Origin: SABY01 sp964612515
GTDB taxonomy: Bacteria > Bacteroidota > Bacteroidia > Bacteroidales > 4484-276
NCBI GenBank assembly: GCA_964612515.1
Contig: CAZTCX010000219.1
Span: 1-5,409 of the forward strand
Reading direction: 5' to 3'
Length of the DNA: 5,409 nucleotides
Part shown: piece after piece, positions 1 through 5,409 of the stretch
How positions within the stretch are numbered: position 1 is the first letter of the stretch
Layout: each line of letters starts with the position of its first letter
Made by a program: the position numbers and the translations under genes
Notes under the pieces: model-generated
What the model was told of the DNA's origin: nothing
What the model saw: only the letters and a program-made list of their open reading frames with translations
Database searches by the model: none

Positions 1-115
1 TTAAATCACGGCTATTTGAGCGTTTTATTACAGAGAGTTCAAAAAGTAGTTCTAGTTTTACTCCACTTTATGAGAAATTGGATGTCGTGATTAATAAACC
101 AATATTTTATTATTA
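1..115. other. A/T-rich leader before the redox operon, or the tail of an upstream gene
   Basis: The stretch is markedly more A/T-rich than the genes that follow. No TANNTTTG promoter element is complete; the closest is TAGTTTTA at 53-60, without a properly spaced TTG. One plus-strand frame is open from base 3 to a TAA at 114-116 that shares its A with the ferredoxin start codon. Its 37 residues, ending in NKPIFYY, are not recognisable and are rich in serine. It may be a 5' untranslated region or the last codons of an upstream gene; I cannot decide. Confidence 0.4.
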
Positions 116-1063
116 ATGAAAGAACAACATAAAACTTCTAATGATTCACGCCGCAACTTCCTTAAGCAATCGGCTTTGCTGGGTGCCGGAGTAGTGGCCG
201 GAGCCGGTGTACTGGCTTCATGCAGCAACCAGGATGCGGGTGGCGGCGAGAAAATAAAACTACTTACGGCCAATGGCGAATTGGTGGAGGTGGATCCATC
301 ACAAATAAAGAAGGTTCGCAAGGAGAAGCTTACCGAGCTTCAGGAGCGTGGCCGCGAAGGTCTTTTAGGCCATCACTGGACATGGGTAATTGACCTTTCC
401 AAATGTAAAAATGCACGCAAATGTGATGAAGCATGCCAGTCAGCACACGAATTACAGCCTTATCAGCACCACATCAACGTTTTGCAGATGCAGGACGGCA
501 AGGATGCCGCGCCTTATTATATGCCCAAGCCTTGTTTTCATTGTGATAACCCGCCATGTACCAAGGTGTGTCCGGTAAACGCAACCTTTAAGCGTAGCGA
601 TGGCATCGTTCTTATCGACAATCTGCGCTGTATCGGCTGCCGTTTTTGTGTAGCTGCCTGCCCGTATTCAGCAAGGATTTTCCAATGGTTTGAGCCTGAC
701 TACACCGAAGAACAGAAAAAGCGTGTGTATGATGTGGAGCTAAACGTACCGCAGAAAAAAGGAACCATCAGCAAGTGCCTTATGAGTGCGGATAGATTGC
801 GCATTGGTAAGCTGCCCTATTGTGTTTCGGCATGTCCCAATGGCGTTTACTGGTTTGGCGACAAGCTGGAAGATACCGTCACCAACGGAACCACCCATGA
901 AACGGTAAAGTTCTCGGAATTGATCCGCGACAACGCCGGCTACACTTACTTCGAGGATCTGGGCACCAAACCGCAGGTGTATTATCTGCCACCCAAAAAC
1001 CGCACTGCTCCTTACAAGCCGGTCGATAAATTTCTGGAAGATAATCCCGAAGTGAAAAGTTAA
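116..1063 (+). CDS. Tat-exported lipoprotein ferredoxin subunit (four-cluster, DmsB/PsrB/TtrB-like) of an NrfD-type redox complex
   Basis: 315 residues. This is the electron-transfer subunit expected to sit on the periplasmic face of the inner membrane and wire the quinone-interacting NrfD subunit to other redox partners. The N-terminus has a twin-arginine motif (SRRNFLK, residues 11-17), a hydrophobic stretch (about 19-34) and a lipobox ending at Cys36 (LASC), so it is probably a Tat lipoprotein. Cysteine motifs follow: I at 97-107, II at 140-152 (C-x2-C-x4-C-x3-C), III at 172-182 (C-x2-C-x2-C-x3-C) and IV at 221-240. Motifs I and IV each lack their second cysteine (Ala100, Ser224), leaving 14 cluster cysteines instead of 16. 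The start ATG is the first in frame and puts the Arg pair at the usual position. It lies 38 bases before the NrfD gene, same strand, surely co-transcribed. Relatives include subunits of polysulfide, tetrathionate and DMSO reductases, QrcC, DsrO and the Fe-S half of ActB; the exact subfamily is not decidable here. Confidence 0.93.
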   Translation: MKEQHKTSNDSRRNFLKQSALLGAGVVAGAGVLASCSNQDAGGGEKIKLLTANGELVEVDPSQIKKVRKEKLTELQERGREGLLGHHWTWVIDLSKCKNARKCDEACQSAHELQPYQHHINVLQMQDGKDAAPYYMPKPCFHCDNPPCTKVCPVNATFKRSDGIVLIDNLRCIGCRFCVAACPYSARIFQWFEPDYTEEQKKRVYDVELNVPQKKGTISKCLMSADRLRIGKLPYCVSACPNGVYWFGDKLEDTVTNGTTHETVKFSELIRDNAGYTYFEDLGTKPQVYYLPPKNRTAPYKPVDKFLEDNPEVKS

Positions 1064-1101
1064 TCATCGAAATTACGAGCAATTTTAAATAACAAAAAGA
1101 T

Positions 1102-2484
1102 ATGCCTGCACCAGTCACCACTGCTACACGTCCACAAGCTCTCACCTTTGAGCAGGTGCGTGAAGACCTGATAAGGCCTTTACACAAAAACACCTTTGCC
1201 AATAAATTGTGGATACGATTTCTTATTGTCATCATTATCCTGGGCGCCATCGCCTATGCCCACCAGTTGATTAAAGGGCTGGGCGTTACCGCCATGCGCG
1301 ACTATTCGGCATGGGGAGTTTACATCGCCAACTTTGTGTTTTGGGTGGCAGTGAGCCTCATCGGATCGCTGATTTCTTCCATCCTTAAACTGCTCCACCA
1401 GAATTGGTCAAACCCGCTTTCGCGGATCGCTGAACTGATAGCCCTGGGAGCCATTGTCATGGCGGCAGCTTCCATCGTTATCGACATGGGGCGCCCCGAC
1501 CGGCTGCAAAATGTCGTGTTGCACGGACGTCTTCAGTCACCAATCATCTGGGACTTTTTTGTTGTTAATACTTATCTGCTTATTAGTATCATCCTGCTTT
1601 ATCTGCCACTGATACCGGATATCGCAATCCTTCGCGACCGAATGACGGAATCGCCGAGCTGGCAGCGCAAGATGTACAAGGTACTTGCATTGGGATGGCA
1701 TGGAACTAAGGAGCAGTGGCGTTTGCTCAAGCGATCAATGCTCGCTATGATACTGCTGATTCTTCCGGTAGCTTTTTCAATCCATACCGTAACCTCCTGG
1801 CTCTTTGCAGTGAATAGCCGAACGGGCTGGCACAGCACCATTTTTGGTCCTTATTTCGTGGCGGGAGCGTTTGTGGCAGGATCGGCAGCCGTAGTAATTG
1901 CAATGTATGTTTTCCAAAAACGTCACAAATTGCAGGACTACATTACCGATCAACATTTTAATATGATGAACAAGTTGCTGGTGCTCACCATGATTTTGTA
2001 TGCATATTTTAATATCAACGAATACCTGGTGCCGGGCTATACCTGGCAGCGTCTCGACGGCGCCCACCTGGGAGAGTTATTGCTTGGACACGAAGCAGCA
2101 TTATTTTGGCTTACACAGGTTTTCGGCCTGATATTGCCTATTGCCTTGCTGCTTTTCCGCCGCATGCGTAAGCCGTTGCCATCGATGATCATTTCTATAT
2201 TCGTGCTCTTTGGGGCCTGGATGAAACGGATGATTATTGTTATTCCTACGCAGTTTCACCCTCAGTTCCCCATTCAGAATGTTCCCGAATCTTTCACCCA
2301 ATACGTTCCAACTTATACCGAATATGCTATTTCGGCTGCCACACTAGCCGGCGCTATGCTAATCATCACCTTGCTGGTGCGCGTTTTTCCGGTAGTTCCT
2401 ATCTGGGAAGAAGCGCACGAACGTGGAATTTTTAAGATTTTTAAAGCAGAAAAAACCTCCAATATCCATGAAAATGAAGCGTAA
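1102..2484 (+). CDS. NrfD/PsrC-family ten-helix quinone-interacting membrane subunit
   Basis: 460 residues. It is the inner-membrane subunit that oxidises or reduces (mena)quinone and exchanges electrons with the partner ferredoxin. I count ten hydrophobic segments, near residues 36-56, 70-95, 108-128, 146-168, 210-232, 250-272, 288-310, 331-353, 359-381 and 406-428. This matches the long NrfD branch (ActC of alternative complex III, QrcD, DsrP) rather than the eight-helix PsrC or short NrfD forms. Family-like stretches include WGVYIANFVFW (71-81), the MGRPDR motif (129-134), the SPIIWDFF stretch (146-153), LIPDIAILRDR (170-180) and GWHSTIFGPYFVAGA (242-256). The last three recall ActC from memory. 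No haem motif is present, as usual for the family. The start ATG lies 38 bases after the ferredoxin stop, preceded by an A-rich stretch with no Shine-Dalgarno. The 3' end overlaps the cytochrome gene by 17 bases, suggesting translational coupling. Confidence 0.93.
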   Translation: MPAPVTTATRPQALTFEQVREDLIRPLHKNTFANKLWIRFLIVIIILGAIAYAHQLIKGLGVTAMRDYSAWGVYIANFVFWVAVSLIGSLISSILKLLHQNWSNPLSRIAELIALGAIVMAAASIVIDMGRPDRLQNVVLHGRLQSPIIWDFFVVNTYLLISIILLYLPLIPDIAILRDRMTESPSWQRKMYKVLALGWHGTKEQWRLLKRSMLAMILLILPVAFSIHTVTSWLFAVNSRTGWHSTIFGPYFVAGAFVAGSAAVVIAMYVFQKRHKLQDYITDQHFNMMNKLLVLTMILYAYFNINEYLVPGYTWQRLDGAHLGELLLGHEAALFWLTQVFGLILPIALLLFRRMRKPLPSMIISIFVLFGAWMKRMIIVIPTQFHPQFPIQNVPESFTQYVPTYTEYAISAATLAGAMLIITLLVRVFPVVPIWEEAHERGIFKIFKAEKTSNIHENEA

Positions 2485-3388
2485 CTTACTTATGTCAGCA
2501 ACGCTTTGCGTTGTATTTCTTTACAGTGGTTTATTGGCCAATGCGCAGGATTTTGCTCCCTGGCCGGTACCCGACGAAGCTGCTGCCGTCGAAAATCCGG
2601 TAGCGTCCACAAAAGAATCGTTGCAATCGGGCAGGACGCTGTTCGAGACGCAATGCAAAGCCTGCCATGGTGAATCTGGCAAGGGAGACGGTCTGATAAA
2701 ATCGGCCAACCTCACCACACCCGTATTTCTGGAGGAGACTGATGGTGCTATTTATTACAGGATTCATCAGGGGCGTGGCGTGATGCCCAGTTTTAGTGCG
2801 CTCCCCGACAACCAGATTTGGGACGTGGTTAATTACATACGAAGCCTTTCGGAGGTTCGCGACAGTGCCGCTTTGAAAGACGCCACAGTTTCACTTTCCT
2901 TTAATGATGCCGATGGTCAGCGAGCGCTTACCGCCAAAGTGGAAGAAACCAATGCTGAGGGTCAGGTGGTACCGGTAGCCGGAATGAAAGTAAACTTTGC
3001 TGTGCAAACCCATTTTGTTCTGGGTAGGCTGCCCATCGCTCCTGCTGATCATTATACCGATGAAAATGGAACGGTAACGGTGGCTTTCAACGATAGTGTA
3101 GTTGGCGAAGATCCCAAAGGAACGATCCAGATAGTGGCTTCTATCGAAGATATGGATTACAAACCTGCAGAGATTACCGAAGCTGTGGAGTGGGGGATAT
3201 CCAATCCACAGGACTATTGGACAGATCGACGGGCACTTTGGAAAAACAATGATTTCGTGCCCATTTGGCTGCTGATATCTTTTACAGTTTCTGCTCTTGC
3301 AATTTATCTCACCATTGGTTATGTAGCCTTGCTGGCGCGCAAAATAAAACTGGAAGGCGACAGATTTGAGAATGATGTGAACACCTAA
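2468..3388 (+). CDS. Membrane-anchored monohaem cytochrome c with Ig-like domain
   Basis: 306 residues from the ATG at 2468. A signal peptide covers residues 1-26 (basic MKMKR, hydrophobic core, likely cut after ANA). A class I cytochrome c domain follows (about 50-128): haem motif C63-K-A-C66-H67, probable axial Met106 in GVMPSF, and the C-terminal helix IWDVVNYIRSL. Residues about 138-240 look like a beta-rich Ig-like domain with the sequence TDENGTVTV and a GEDPKG-type turn. One membrane helix lies at about 264-288, followed by a basic tail (RKIK), so the haem faces the periplasm. It probably takes electrons from, or gives them to, the ferredoxin/NrfD pair and relays them to a soluble or terminal partner. 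A GTG at 2423 would extend the protein by 15 residues, but those are charged and would displace the signal peptide, so I prefer 2468 (2474 is also possible). It is the last gene before a strong terminator. The electron partner is unknown. Confidence 0.9.
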   Translation: MKMKRNLLMSATLCVVFLYSGLLANAQDFAPWPVPDEAAAVENPVASTKESLQSGRTLFETQCKACHGESGKGDGLIKSANLTTPVFLEETDGAIYYRIHQGRGVMPSFSALPDNQIWDVVNYIRSLSEVRDSAALKDATVSLSFNDADGQRALTAKVEETNAEGQVVPVAGMKVNFAVQTHFVLGRLPIAPADHYTDENGTVTVAFNDSVVGEDPKGTIQIVASIEDMDYKPAEITEAVEWGISNPQDYWTDRRALWKNNDFVPIWLLISFTVSALAIYLTIGYVALLARKIKLEGDRFENDVNT

Positions 3389-3430
3389 GAATACCGATAT
3401 TTTCGGAAGAAATTAAGAATGTGAATAAGG

Positions 3431-3468
3431 AAAAGGAATGGGGTGCGCAACGCCTCGTTCCTTTTTTT
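3431..3468 (+). terminator. Intrinsic terminator of the redox operon
   Basis: It starts 43 bases after the cytochrome stop codon. An 11-bp stem (3435-3445 with 3451-3461, including three G-U pairs) closes a five-base CGCAA loop. Four more A-T pairs (3431-3434 with 3462-3465) extend the base, and a run of seven T (3462-3468) follows. This is a clear Rho-independent terminator for plus-strand transcription. On the minus strand the trailing T-run is only TTTT, then CCTTATT, so it may act weakly for the convergent coaE transcript, whose stop lies about 150 bases away. Confidence 0.85.
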
Positions 3469-3614
3469 ATTCGGCAGGTTTTCAATTGACAACATTTAAT
3501 TAAACGAAGCTCGTCATTAAAAAATCCTAAATCCTGAGGGTACAAAGCTGCGAGAGATTGAGATGGAGTTCATCACTTTTCGGCATTTGAGTTTTCTAGA
3601 TGATTAACCACGCG
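3469..3614. other. Intergenic gap between convergent operons, no recognised feature
   Basis: A/T-rich spacer between the terminator and the end of coaE. I find no frame with coding character, no RNA gene, no good hairpin followed by T or A runs and no repeat beyond a short tandem AATCCT pair near 3523-3536. No separate terminator for coaE is obvious here. Confidence 0.6.
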
Positions 3615-4202
3615 CTATGCTGTGCTATTCTGTCGCAATGCGGCATCGATTGCCAGCACCTGTGGAATCACCAGCCGGCTGTTGTCGTTATAAATAATAT
3701 GATTGGCAGCTGCAATTTTTTTCTCTTCCGGCCATTGGTTTTTCGTTCGCTGCAGCACCATTTCGCGGGTTGCATTGTCGCGCTTCATCACCCGCTGCAG
3801 GCGCATTTCTTCTGGTGCCGTTACCACGATGAGCGTATCCAGATCATTGGCTCGGCCGGTTTCGGCAATGATGGCCGCTTCATAAAGAATATACGGCGCC
3901 ACTTGCTGCGAAGCCCATTTAGCGAAAGCGGCATGAACGGCTGGATGAATAATTTGATTGAGCAAATCGAGTTTTTGTTCATCTTTAAAAACGATCGCCG
4001 CCAGTGCCTTTCTATCGAGGCTTTCGCCGGCGATGAGATGCGCACCAAAAGTATCGGAGATCTGCTGCAGAATTTCCGGCTGTTGCGTTAGTTGGCGGGA
4101 GTAGTCATCGGCATCAAAAACCGGCACGCCCAGCGCCTTAAAAATTTTTGCAGCAATACTTTTACCGCTTCCTATGTTCCCGGTGAGTCCCGCTGTGATC
4201 AT
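3615..4202 (-). CDS. coaE: Dephospho-CoA kinase
   Basis: 195 residues, close to the family's usual length of about 200. It catalyses the last step of coenzyme A synthesis, ATP-dependent phosphorylation of the 3'-hydroxyl of dephospho-CoA, in the cytoplasm. Evidence: the P-loop GNIGSGKS at residues 8-15 directly after the first strand (ITAGLT), the DADDYSR motif (30-36) that contributes the conserved aspartate, the LDRKALAAIVF segment (62-72), the invariant His-Pro pair in IIHPAVH (84-90), and the strand TLIVVTAPEEMRLQRVMKRD typical of the lid region. Family members usually have PLLFE before the lid; here it is AAIIAE (109-114), a mild divergence. The start ATG is fixed by the P-loop position. 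It lies 2 bases after the YbbR-domain gene on the same strand, so the two are almost certainly one transcript. The C-terminus (NSTA) ends at an amber stop. Confidence 0.97.
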   Translation of the reverse strand: MITAGLTGNIGSGKSIAAKIFKALGVPVFDADDYSRQLTQQPEILQQISDTFGAHLIAGESLDRKALAAIVFKDEQKLDLLNQIIHPAVHAAFAKWASQQVAPYILYEAAIIAETGRANDLDTLIVVTAPEEMRLQRVMKRDNATREMVLQRTKNQWPEEKKIAAANHIIYNDNSRLVIPQVLAIDAALRQNSTA

Positions 4203-4204
4203 TT

Positions 4205-5191
4205 TTATTTAAAAATTAAAAAATCGACTTCTTCCGGCTCCAGCCTCACTACGCGAACAAATTGCGGTGATACGGGCAGATTGATCGTTAATTTCTGGCT
4301 TTCGCGGTTGCCGATTTTCGAAAGATCCACGGTACTCTCGAACAGGTCGCGGGTAATTTTCGAATAGTTGTCGAGCGACACCAGATAGCGGATTGTGACC
4401 GTTTCCGGGAAAATCTTAACCTTGGATGGGCCGGGGGAATTTATCTTCTCTATAGGGATTTCTATTTCGGCTTCCGTAAACTTTTCGACCTTAAGGGTTG
4501 CCTCAACCTGTGGCGGGTCGATGCGCAGCGCAGTCGCGTCAGCCGGTCTCAGGAGTTTAATCTTTTCGTTGATGGAAGTGCTCAGGTTGTTGAAATCGGT
4601 GGGCTCCGTCTCTATTTCGGTGATAGTAGCAATAACCTTTTTGAGCCCGCTCACCACCACCGAGCCGGGATGGAGAGTGAGGGTGTCGAGGCTGAAATAT
4701 TGATTTTGAAAACTAAATTTGATATTCGATTTTACCGGAACCGTTTTTTCTACTCTATTTTCAAAAATGAAATGAAGCGTGTCGGGCGAAATAGATTCAA
4801 CGCTGCCACCCAGATTGTACTGATCCAGAAAGTCCTGTGCCCAGCGGCTGGTATTGATGGTGGATTCAAAGTGGCTCCCGTTGCGGCGCAGACGGTAATC
4901 GGCCAGGCTGATTTTGAGTGGTTTTTTATTAGCAAAATACTTAACCCACACCAGCACAAATCCCTGGTCGCGGATGCCGATGGTGAGGGTAGTGTCTATG
5001 CGGCTGGTAAGTATCTTGCCTTCAGGGGTGTCCGTGTAGGTGATGGGAATCCTAATATTGGCGTTGTTCACCTCGGCCAGCTTGATGAGCGTCCAGATGA
5101 GCGACGAGATAATCAGGCAGATCACAAAGACGGTGGTCTTGTATCTGAAATTGTCGCTCCTCTCTTTGGAGAAAATACTGAAGATGCTCAT
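4205..5191 (-). CDS. YbbR-like domain protein, membrane-anchored
   Basis: 328 residues. It has a short charged N-terminus, one membrane helix at about 18-38 (VFVICLIISSLIWTLIKL), then a large extracytoplasmic part rich in beta strands. It carries YbbR-type repeats: a first partial one at about 45-80, a clear one at about 148-235 (VPVKSNI, then PGSVVVSGLKKVIATITEIET, then a DFNNLS turn) and a last one at about 240-328 (IEIPIEKI, then PETVTIRYLVSLDNYSKI, then VDLS). YbbR proteins such as CdaR of Firmicutes regulate the diadenylate cyclase CdaA, but no cyclase gene is in this window, so that role should not be assumed. From memory, placement directly before coaE is common in Bacteroidota; the functional reason is unclear. 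The start ATG places the helix near the N-terminus; the upstream sequence is A/T-rich with no Shine-Dalgarno. The function in this organism is unknown. Confidence 0.88.
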   Translation of the reverse strand: MSIFSIFSKERSDNFRYKTTVFVICLIISSLIWTLIKLAEVNNANIRIPITYTDTPEGKILTSRIDTTLTIGIRDQGFVLVWVKYFANKKPLKISLADYRLRRNGSHFESTINTSRWAQDFLDQYNLGGSVESISPDTLHFIFENRVEKTVPVKSNIKFSFQNQYFSLDTLTLHPGSVVVSGLKKVIATITEIETEPTDFNNLSTSINEKIKLLRPADATALRIDPPQVEATLKVEKFTEAEIEIPIEKINSPGPSKVKIFPETVTIRYLVSLDNYSKITRDLFESTVDLSKIGNRESQKLTINLPVSPQFVRVVRLEPEEVDFLIFK

Positions 5192-5230
5192 GCCGGCAAA
5201 AATTTACGGTTGCGCCACAACGGCGGACGG

Positions 5231-5256
5231 CAAAAATAAGGATTCCTTGATAACAA
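5231..5256 (-). promoter_or_regulatory. Possible promoter for the YbbR-coaE operon
   Basis: On the minus strand TATTTTTG (5238-5231) fits the Bacteroidota -7 consensus TANNTTTG and would give a leader of roughly 30 bases before the ATG at 5191. The nearest TTG upstream (5256-5254) leaves a 15-base spacer, shorter than the usual 17-23, so the call is weak. If the operon begins further upstream, beyond the window, this is not needed. Confidence 0.25.
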
Positions 5257-5338
5257 TTGGTAAAGGAGTTTTTAAAATCTCCACCAAAGGGTTGGCTTGA
5301 CAATAGCGAAGCAAAAAATTAAAGATGGAGGAATGTCC

Positions 5339-5366
5339 TTGTCAACGAAATAGTTTGTTAATTTTG
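5339..5366 (+). promoter_or_regulatory. Bacteroidota-type promoter reading off the right edge
   Basis: TTG at 5339-5341, a 17-base spacer, then TAATTTTG at 5359-5366, matching the TTG-N17-23-TANNTTTG consensus of the primary sigma factor in Bacteroidota. Transcription would begin near 5372, about 20 bases before an ATG at 5392. No coding frame competes here. The consensus is short and A/T-rich, so chance matches occur. Confidence 0.45.
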
Positions 5367-5391
5367 GCTCTTGAAAAGAGAGGCTGATTAG

Positions 5392-5409
5392 ATGAGACAC
5401 ACGAAAAGA
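5392..5409 (+). CDS. Possible start of a gene continuing past the right edge
   Basis: An ATG at 5392 opens six codons (MRHTKR) before the window ends. It is preceded by a purine-rich AGAGAGG (5377-5383), eight bases from the ATG, that could act as a ribosome binding site, and by the promoter match at 5339-5366. Only six residues are visible, so nothing can be said about the product and the call may be wrong. Confidence 0.25.

Noticed and set aside
2423..2467. GTG at 2423 as the cytochrome start.
   Set aside because: It adds 15 mainly charged residues ahead of a clean signal peptide that begins at the ATG at 2468.
3523..3580. CTGAGGGTACAAAG-like stretch considered as part of a riboswitch.
   Set aside because: It lacks the conserved core of the thiamine or SAM riboswitches, sits between convergent gene ends and has no stable stem.
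3600..4091. 163-codon plus-strand open frame antisense to coaE.
   Set aside because: It mirrors the coaE coding frame, gives a Cys/His/Phe-rich sequence without domains, and coaE on the other strand has all its motifs.
4670..5239. 189-codon plus-strand open frame antisense to the YbbR gene.
   Set aside because: No recognisable domain or initiation context; the opposite strand carries a convincing membrane helix and YbbR repeats.
5297..5345. Seven-base inverted repeat TTGACAA/TTGTCAA flanking 35 bases upstream of the predicted promoter, considered as an operator.
   Set aside because: A seven-base match is expected by chance in about 220 bases, and the flanks do not extend the symmetry.
5272..5409. 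Minus-strand frame open from the right edge for 45 codons, possible tail of a gene before the YbbR gene.
   Set aside because: Its residues show no family likeness (for example to YajC, which I expected there), it lies in A/T-rich sequence, and a plus-strand promoter match overlaps it.

Overview
The window looks like chromosomal DNA from a member of the Bacteroidota, probably an anaerobic or respiratory environmental lineage. Four things point there: start codons mostly preceded by A/T-rich sequence rather than a strong Shine-Dalgarno, a TTG-N17-TANNTTTG promoter of the Bacteroidota type near the right edge, a YbbR-domain gene placed directly before coaE, and a cytochrome c fused to an Ig-like domain of a kind I associate with this phylum. 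The phylum call is inference from style and gene order, not from a marker gene.

The left 3.4 kb is a plus-strand operon for a membrane redox complex. It encodes a Tat-exported, probably lipid-anchored four-cluster ferredoxin subunit (116-1063), a ten-helix NrfD/PsrC-type quinone-interacting membrane subunit (1102-2484), and a monohaem cytochrome c with an Ig-like domain and a C-terminal membrane anchor (2468-3388). The last two genes overlap by 17 bases. A strong intrinsic terminator (3431-3468) closes the operon. The set resembles the ferredoxin plus NrfD core of polysulfide/tetrathionate reductases, Qrc, DsrOP and alternative complex III. It would pass electrons between menaquinone and periplasmic haem or Fe-S carriers. 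No catalytic molybdopterin or multihaem subunit is inside the window; if one exists it must lie to the left of base 1 or elsewhere, so the substrate cannot be named.

The right part, on the minus strand and convergent with the first operon, holds a YbbR-domain membrane-anchored protein (5191-4205) followed after 2 bases by coaE, dephospho-CoA kinase (4202-3615). The 226-base gap between the convergent operons contains the terminator and little else. The last 218 bases appear non-coding apart from a likely plus-strand promoter and a possible start codon for a gene running off the right edge.

The most notable point is in the ferredoxin subunit. Its first and fourth cysteine motifs keep the exact family spacing, but each has lost its second cysteine (Ala100 and Ser224). 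In relatives these two motifs pair to bind two clusters, so this pair should carry unusual clusters such as [3Fe-4S] or Ser-ligated ones. The organisation is otherwise of recognisable type. I do not see a clearly new kind of system here.
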